From NCBI GenBank assembly GCA_934757855.1, contig CAKVLR010000001.1, positions 310,001 through 374,000 of the forward strand: a stretch of 64,000 nucleotides of DNA, read 5' to 3'. Position 1 is the first letter of the stretch, and each line of letters opens with the position of its first letter. This DNA is from an uncultured Clostridia bacterium. Lineage in GTDB: Bacteria > Bacillota > Clostridia > Christensenellales > UBA1242. Below are positions 60,481 to 64,000 of the stretch, in pieces. Below the pieces are notes generated by a model. That model saw only the letters and a program-made list of their open reading frames with translations. It searched no databases and was not told the origin of the DNA. The translations under genes and the position numbers were made by a program.

Positions 60481-62103
60481 TTACATATCCATTCCATTGA
60501 TTCCAGCACTAGGTGTAGGGGCTTTTTCTGGTTCATTTGCAATGATACATTCAGTTGTAAGCAAAGTGCTTGATACGCTAGAAGCATTTTGAATTGCGCT
60601 ACGAGTTACTTTTGTTGGGTCGATAATACCCTTTTCAATCATATCAACATAGCAATCATTCAAAGCATCGTAGCCGTAGTTTTCTTGCTCACTAGACAAA
60701 ATTTTATCTACAACCACGCCACCGTCAATACCTGCATTTTGCGCAATTTGGCGAATAGGCGCTTGCAAACTTGCAAGAATTATTTGCGCACCTACTTTTT
60801 CATCGCCGTTCAATTTTTCAATTAATTTTTTCACCGCTGGAATAGTGTGCAATAACGCTACACCACCGCCACACACAATACCTTCTTCGACAGCAGCACG
60901 CGTAGCAGCCAACGCATCATCAATACGCAATTTCTTCTCTTTCATTTCCACTTCGGTAGCACTACCTACACGAATTACAGCCACACCACCCGCAAGTTTT
61001 GCAAGGCGTTCTTGCAATTTTTCACGGTCATAATCACTTGTGCAACTCTCAATTTGCGCTCTAATTGCGTTTACACGCTCGCTAATTTCGCGCTTGTCGC
61101 CAGCACCAGCAACGATAGTTGTGTTGTCTTTTGTAATCACAGCACTGCGCGCACGCCCCAAGTCCGCAAGAGTGGTTTCGTTTAGACTTCTACCCAACTC
61201 ATCAGAAATTACATTACCGCCTGTAAGAATAGCTATATCTTGAAGCATTGCTTTTCTACGGTCACCAAACCCAGGGGCTTTTACCGCTACACAAGTAAAT
61301 GTGCCACGAAGTTTGTTGATAATCAAAGTTGTAAGCGCCTCACCCTCTACATCATCAGCAATAATCAACATTTGCTTGCCCGCTTTTACCACTTGTTCGA
61401 GCAAAGGCAAAATTTCTTGCATATTGCTAATTTTTTTATCGGTAATCAAAATAACAGGGTCATCTAATACTGCTTCCATTTTTTCGGTATTTGTACACAT
61501 ATAACTACTTGCATAACCGCGGTCAAATTGCATACCTTCTACAACATCGAGTGTAGTTTCCAGAGTTTTACCTTCTTCCACAGTAATTACGCCGTCTTTG
61601 CCGACTTTTTTCATAGCCTCACCGATAAGTTTACCGATAGTTTCATCACCAGCAGAAATACTAGCAACTTGAATGATTGATTTTTCATCTTCGATAGGCT
61701 TGCTTTGCTTTTTTAACTCAGCAACAACTGTATCTACAGCCTTTGAAATACCCTTTCGCAACACCATAGGATTTGCACCAGCAACCGAGTTTTTCATACC
61801 CTCTTTGATAATTGCTTGCGCCAAAACAGCAGCGGTAGTCGTACCATCACCTGCCACATCATTGGTCTTAATTGACACTTCTTTGATAATTTGCGCACCC
61901 ATATTCTCGCAAGGGTCGCTTAATTCAACCTCTTTTGCAATAGTCACACCATCGTTCGTAATCAATGGAGTTTGAAATTTCCTATCTAATACTACATTAC
62001 GACCTTTGGGACCCAATGTTACTTTTACAGTGTCCGCCAAAATATTTACGCCACGCTCCAATTTTGCGCGCGCTTCTTCACCAGATTTAATTATTTTTGC
62101 CAT
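60481..62103 (-). CDS. groL: Chaperonin GroEL
   Basis: 540 residues with the family motifs AGDGTTTAAVLAQAI, KVGKDGVITVEEGK, GYASSYMCTNTE (variant of RGYxSPYF) and GGGVALLH. The C-terminal tail is short (AGINGMDM) instead of long GGM repeats. It folds proteins together with GroES, whose gene lies 18 nt upstream. Confidence 0.97.
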   Translation of the reverse strand: MAKIIKSGEEARAKLERGVNILADTVKVTLGPKGRNVVLDRKFQTPLITNDGVTIAKEVELSDPCENMGAQIIKEVSIKTNDVAGDGTTTAAVLAQAIIKEGMKNSVAGANPMVLRKGISKAVDTVVAELKKQSKPIEDEKSIIQVASISAGDETIGKLIGEAMKKVGKDGVITVEEGKTLETTLDVVEGMQFDRGYASSYMCTNTEKMEAVLDDPVILITDKKISNMQEILPLLEQVVKAGKQMLIIADDVEGEALTTLIINKLRGTFTCVAVKAPGFGDRRKAMLQDIAILTGGNVISDELGRSLNETTLADLGRARSAVITKDNTTIVAGAGDKREISERVNAIRAQIESCTSDYDREKLQERLAKLAGGVAVIRVGSATEVEMKEKKLRIDDALAATRAAVEEGIVCGGGVALLHTIPAVKKLIEKLNGDEKVGAQIILASLQAPIRQIAQNAGIDGGVVVDKILSSEQENYGYDALNDCYVDMIEKGIIDPTKVTRSAIQNASSVSSTLLTTECIIANEPEKAPTPSAGINGMDM

Positions 62104-62121
62104 AATTTACTCTCCCTTATC

Positions 62122-62409
62122 TTAGTCTTTAATTTTGCCCAAAACATCGCTTTGCGACAAAATCACATATTCTTCATTTTCAAACTTAAATTCGCTACCA
62201 GCATACTTAGGATACAATACTTTATCCCCAACGGCAACTTGCATTACAGTTTGTTTTCCATCAACCATTTCACCTTTACCTACCGCGATGACTTCTGCAA
62301 TTTGAGGTTTTTCTTGCGAATTATTAGGCAAGATAATTCCTCCCGCTGACACAGTTTCCGCCTCGATAGGTTTGATTACAATTTTGTCAAATAATGGTTC
62401 AATTTTCAT
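62122..62409 (-). CDS. groS: Co-chaperonin GroES
   Basis: 95 residues from ATG 62409 (GAGGTG upstream); KIEPLFDKIVIKPIEAE, the mobile loop AGGIILP and VGDKVLYPKYAG are typical. The upstream region (62410-62600) shows no CIRCE inverted repeat (TTAGCACTC). A perfect GTTGT-G-ACAAC palindrome near 62592 and a candidate TTACAA-16-TAAAAT promoter are present instead. Confidence 0.96.
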   Translation of the reverse strand: MKIEPLFDKIVIKPIEAETVSAGGIILPNNSQEKPQIAEVIAVGKGEMVDGKQTVMQVAVGDKVLYPKYAGSEFKFENEEYVILSQSDVLGKIKD

Positions 62410-62642
62410 TTTTTCACCTCGCAAAAATTTTTCTCGCAAAAATTTATATATGCAACAACCTTTTAAAATGTATCTAATTTTAAAAACTTGTTGTCATTTT
62501 TGCGTTTTCGATTTTTTCAAAATCTACAAAAAATGTTTGCTTTTTCACAAACACCTATATTTTATCACAACATTTCAAATTTGTAACTATGTTGTGACAA
62601 CTTTTTTGCAATATTTTGAAATTTTTTCTCATAAAATTGAAT

Positions 62643-63413
62643 ATGCAACCAAAAAAGCCTTATTACGAAGTCAGCCTAATCAATAAAAAATCACGGCGCA
62701 AAATTTTAGTATCGGTTTTGTGCTTTATAATATTAATATGTATTATAGTGGCAACTACCTTACTAATTCAAAAATATACTTTCCCCAAAATTAATGGCAA
62801 AAATTTTTATTATATTTATATAGATATAGATGCACAAAATGCTACCGAGGCTGATGAACAAGCCACCCGTTACCGAGTGCGCGGAGGTGCTGGGCTCACT
62901 CAATTTTTAGACAACAAATGGCGCGTGCTGATTGCGCTTTATCCTACTCTAAAAGATGCTCAAACCGTACAAACTCAACTTTTGACTCAAAACACACAAT
63001 GTAGCGTTGGTATGATTTCTACACCTACAATTTCAATTTCACAATACACAAGCGAGCAAAAAGAAGTGGCAGAGAATATTTACCTTCATTACTTGCAAAC
63101 TATTGATACTTTTTACACAATCTCCACCGAACTAGACACAAGCACTATTACAGAAAGCACTGCACAAGTGCGTGTGACTCAACTAAACCTACTATGGCGA
63201 CAACGAGCCGAACAACTCGCCGATATTATTAACTTAACCTCAAAAGAAAGCCAAAACCACCCGCTTAAGAATATGTATAATCTTGCATTGCAAATTTCTG
63301 GACTGCTTCAATTTTTAGCCGATGAAAATGGCTATTCTACAAATCTTGTCACCTACACAAGTTTAACAAGGAAAATAAATATTCAACTAGCACAAATCAA
63401 TCTAGATAATTAA
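62643..63413 (+). CDS. Membrane protein with SPOR-like domain
   Basis: 256 residues from ATG 62643. One membrane helix at about 20-42, then a segment with SPOR-domain pattern (YYIYIDIDAQNATEADEQATRYRVRGGAG in part, and RVLIALYPTLKDAQTVQTQLL), then a helical region. SPOR domains bind denuded peptidoglycan at division or spore sites. The second half is unassigned. Divergent from groES. Confidence 0.6.
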   Translation: MQPKKPYYEVSLINKKSRRKILVSVLCFIILICIIVATTLLIQKYTFPKINGKNFYYIYIDIDAQNATEADEQATRYRVRGGAGLTQFLDNKWRVLIALYPTLKDAQTVQTQLLTQNTQCSVGMISTPTISISQYTSEQKEVAENIYLHYLQTIDTFYTISTELDTSTITESTAQVRVTQLNLLWRQRAEQLADIINLTSKESQNHPLKNMYNLALQISGLLQFLADENGYSTNLVTYTSLTRKINIQLAQINLDN

Positions 63414-63644
63414 AAATTGCGTAATTTTGTTAAAATTTAGTAATTTATTGCTGTTTTTTGCAATTTTTACTAATTTTTCTTATTTATTTAATATTTTATT
63501 CTTTTTTTGTTAACAACATAGTTGACTAAATTTTTTAAGCACGCGCAAAATTTTTTTAATTATCTTTTATACAATTTTTTAACTAAAACTTTGTTTATAA
63601 TTAAACATTTATATTTATAAATATTCATTTTTTAATGTAAGTAT

Positions 63645-63672
63645 TGACTGAATTTCTTATTTGTGATATAAT
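63645..63672 (+). promoter_or_regulatory. Promoter of the last gene
   Basis: TTGACT, 16-nt spacer, TATAAT, 33 nt before the ATG. The gap 63414-63644 is AT-rich and shows nothing else. Confidence 0.65.
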
Positions 63673-63704
63673 ATATCTAGACACAAAAAGGAAGGTTTTT
63701 ATTT

Positions 63705-64000
63705 ATGAAAAACGCACAAAATTTATACCGTTACCCCGCTTTTATTATAACCAACCCAACCGAAGCTCAAAAGCAAATTTTTATTGACACCGCTAGAACA
63801 GTACATCAAGAAATTGATGATTCTGCATTTTTTGCAAAATTTAAATTAGAAGAAAATGAAAAAGGCTGTCAAATTATTTACTGTGCAAAAAATGTTGATT
63901 TTTACAATCAACTTTGCGCCAAGACTTTTCGATTTGACCAAATTTTGCACAATACCTTAGAAAAAAATCCAGAACTTAAAAAAGAATTAGATAGTATTGA
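63705..64000 (+). CDS. Unknown protein (partial, continues beyond the window)
   Basis: Open from ATG 63705 (AAGGAAGG upstream) to the edge, 98 residues. Begins MKNAQNLYRYPAFIITNPTE; no motif recognised. Confidence 0.6.
   Translation, partial: MKNAQNLYRYPAFIITNPTEAQKQIFIDTARTVHQEIDDSAFFAKFKLEENEKGCQIIYCAKNVDFYNQLCAKTFRFDQILHNTLEKNPELKKELDSI

Noticed and set aside
1..64000. CRISPR arrays, rRNA genes, insertion sequences
   Set aside because: No regularly spaced repeats, rRNA signatures or transposase genes were seen.

Overview
The window is AT-rich bacterial chromosome, most likely from an anaerobic, low-GC member of the Bacillota (Clostridia-like, possibly gut-associated and uncultured). The support is: Firmicutes gene pairs and orders (pth-mfd-foldase lipoprotein, recO-yqzL, der-plsY, feoA-feoB), strong AGGAGG-type ribosome sites, a superoxide reductase, NrdR, HelD and DegV, and several secreted repeat proteins. 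Many small proteins have no family I recognise and look lineage-specific.

Layout. 1-6.2 kb: a leftward repair, translation and envelope block (PrsA/SurA-like lipoprotein, mfd, pth, a degenerate GlmU-like protein, tadA). 6.3-14.9 kb: surface and accessory genes (M14 peptidase, DUF11 protein, transglutaminase-like surface protein, DUF1858 protein with a Cys-rich tail, SPFH protein, PRC-barrel protein, and a repeat adhesin-like protein whose reading frame runs through an 11-G tract). 15.3-28.2 kb: two plsY paralogues with der, feoAB, nrdR, helD, a GNAT gene, degV, glyS and a DUF2974 hydrolase. 28.3-28.9 kb: a five-tRNA operon (Arg, His, Gln, Gln, Lys).

28.9-40.0 kb: an 11.1-kb prophage integrated in the 3' end of tRNA-Lys, bounded by a perfect 47-bp direct repeat. 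It carries a tyrosine integrase, a zinc-ribbon/nuclease-like gene, an XRE repressor with a divergent operator region, a rightward operon of small and membrane proteins, and a Zot-family ATPase, the hallmark of filamentous phages (Inoviridae). Its replication module is unlike that of classical Ff phages. It has a CRESS-DNA (circovirus-like) Rep with HUH endonuclease and SF3 helicase motifs. Immediately upstream is a 10-bp perfect stem whose loop displays the nonanucleotide TAGTATTAC, followed by three iterons ACTGCGTAACA. This is the most interesting object in the window. The same operon has two pairs of repeated hairpins between genes and a 740-residue coiled-coil/InlB-repeat protein that could be a tip or adsorption protein.

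40-64 kb: a small HTH/TPR-like regulator module, recO-yqzL, galE, superoxide reductase, an archaeal-type valS, a pair of unknown genes, a P-II-like/DUF1538 membrane operon, more unknown genes, a solitary dnaN, a second poly-G locus that is frame-shifted here, groES-groEL without a visible CIRCE element, and a SPOR-like membrane protein. The two poly-G genes (13.4-14.9 kb and 57.0-58.7 kb) share secreted bacterial-repeat domains and the same C-terminal motif (NSETNNxxDFL), which suggests a phase-variable surface protein family.

All calls come from reading the sequence. No database search or structure prediction was run.
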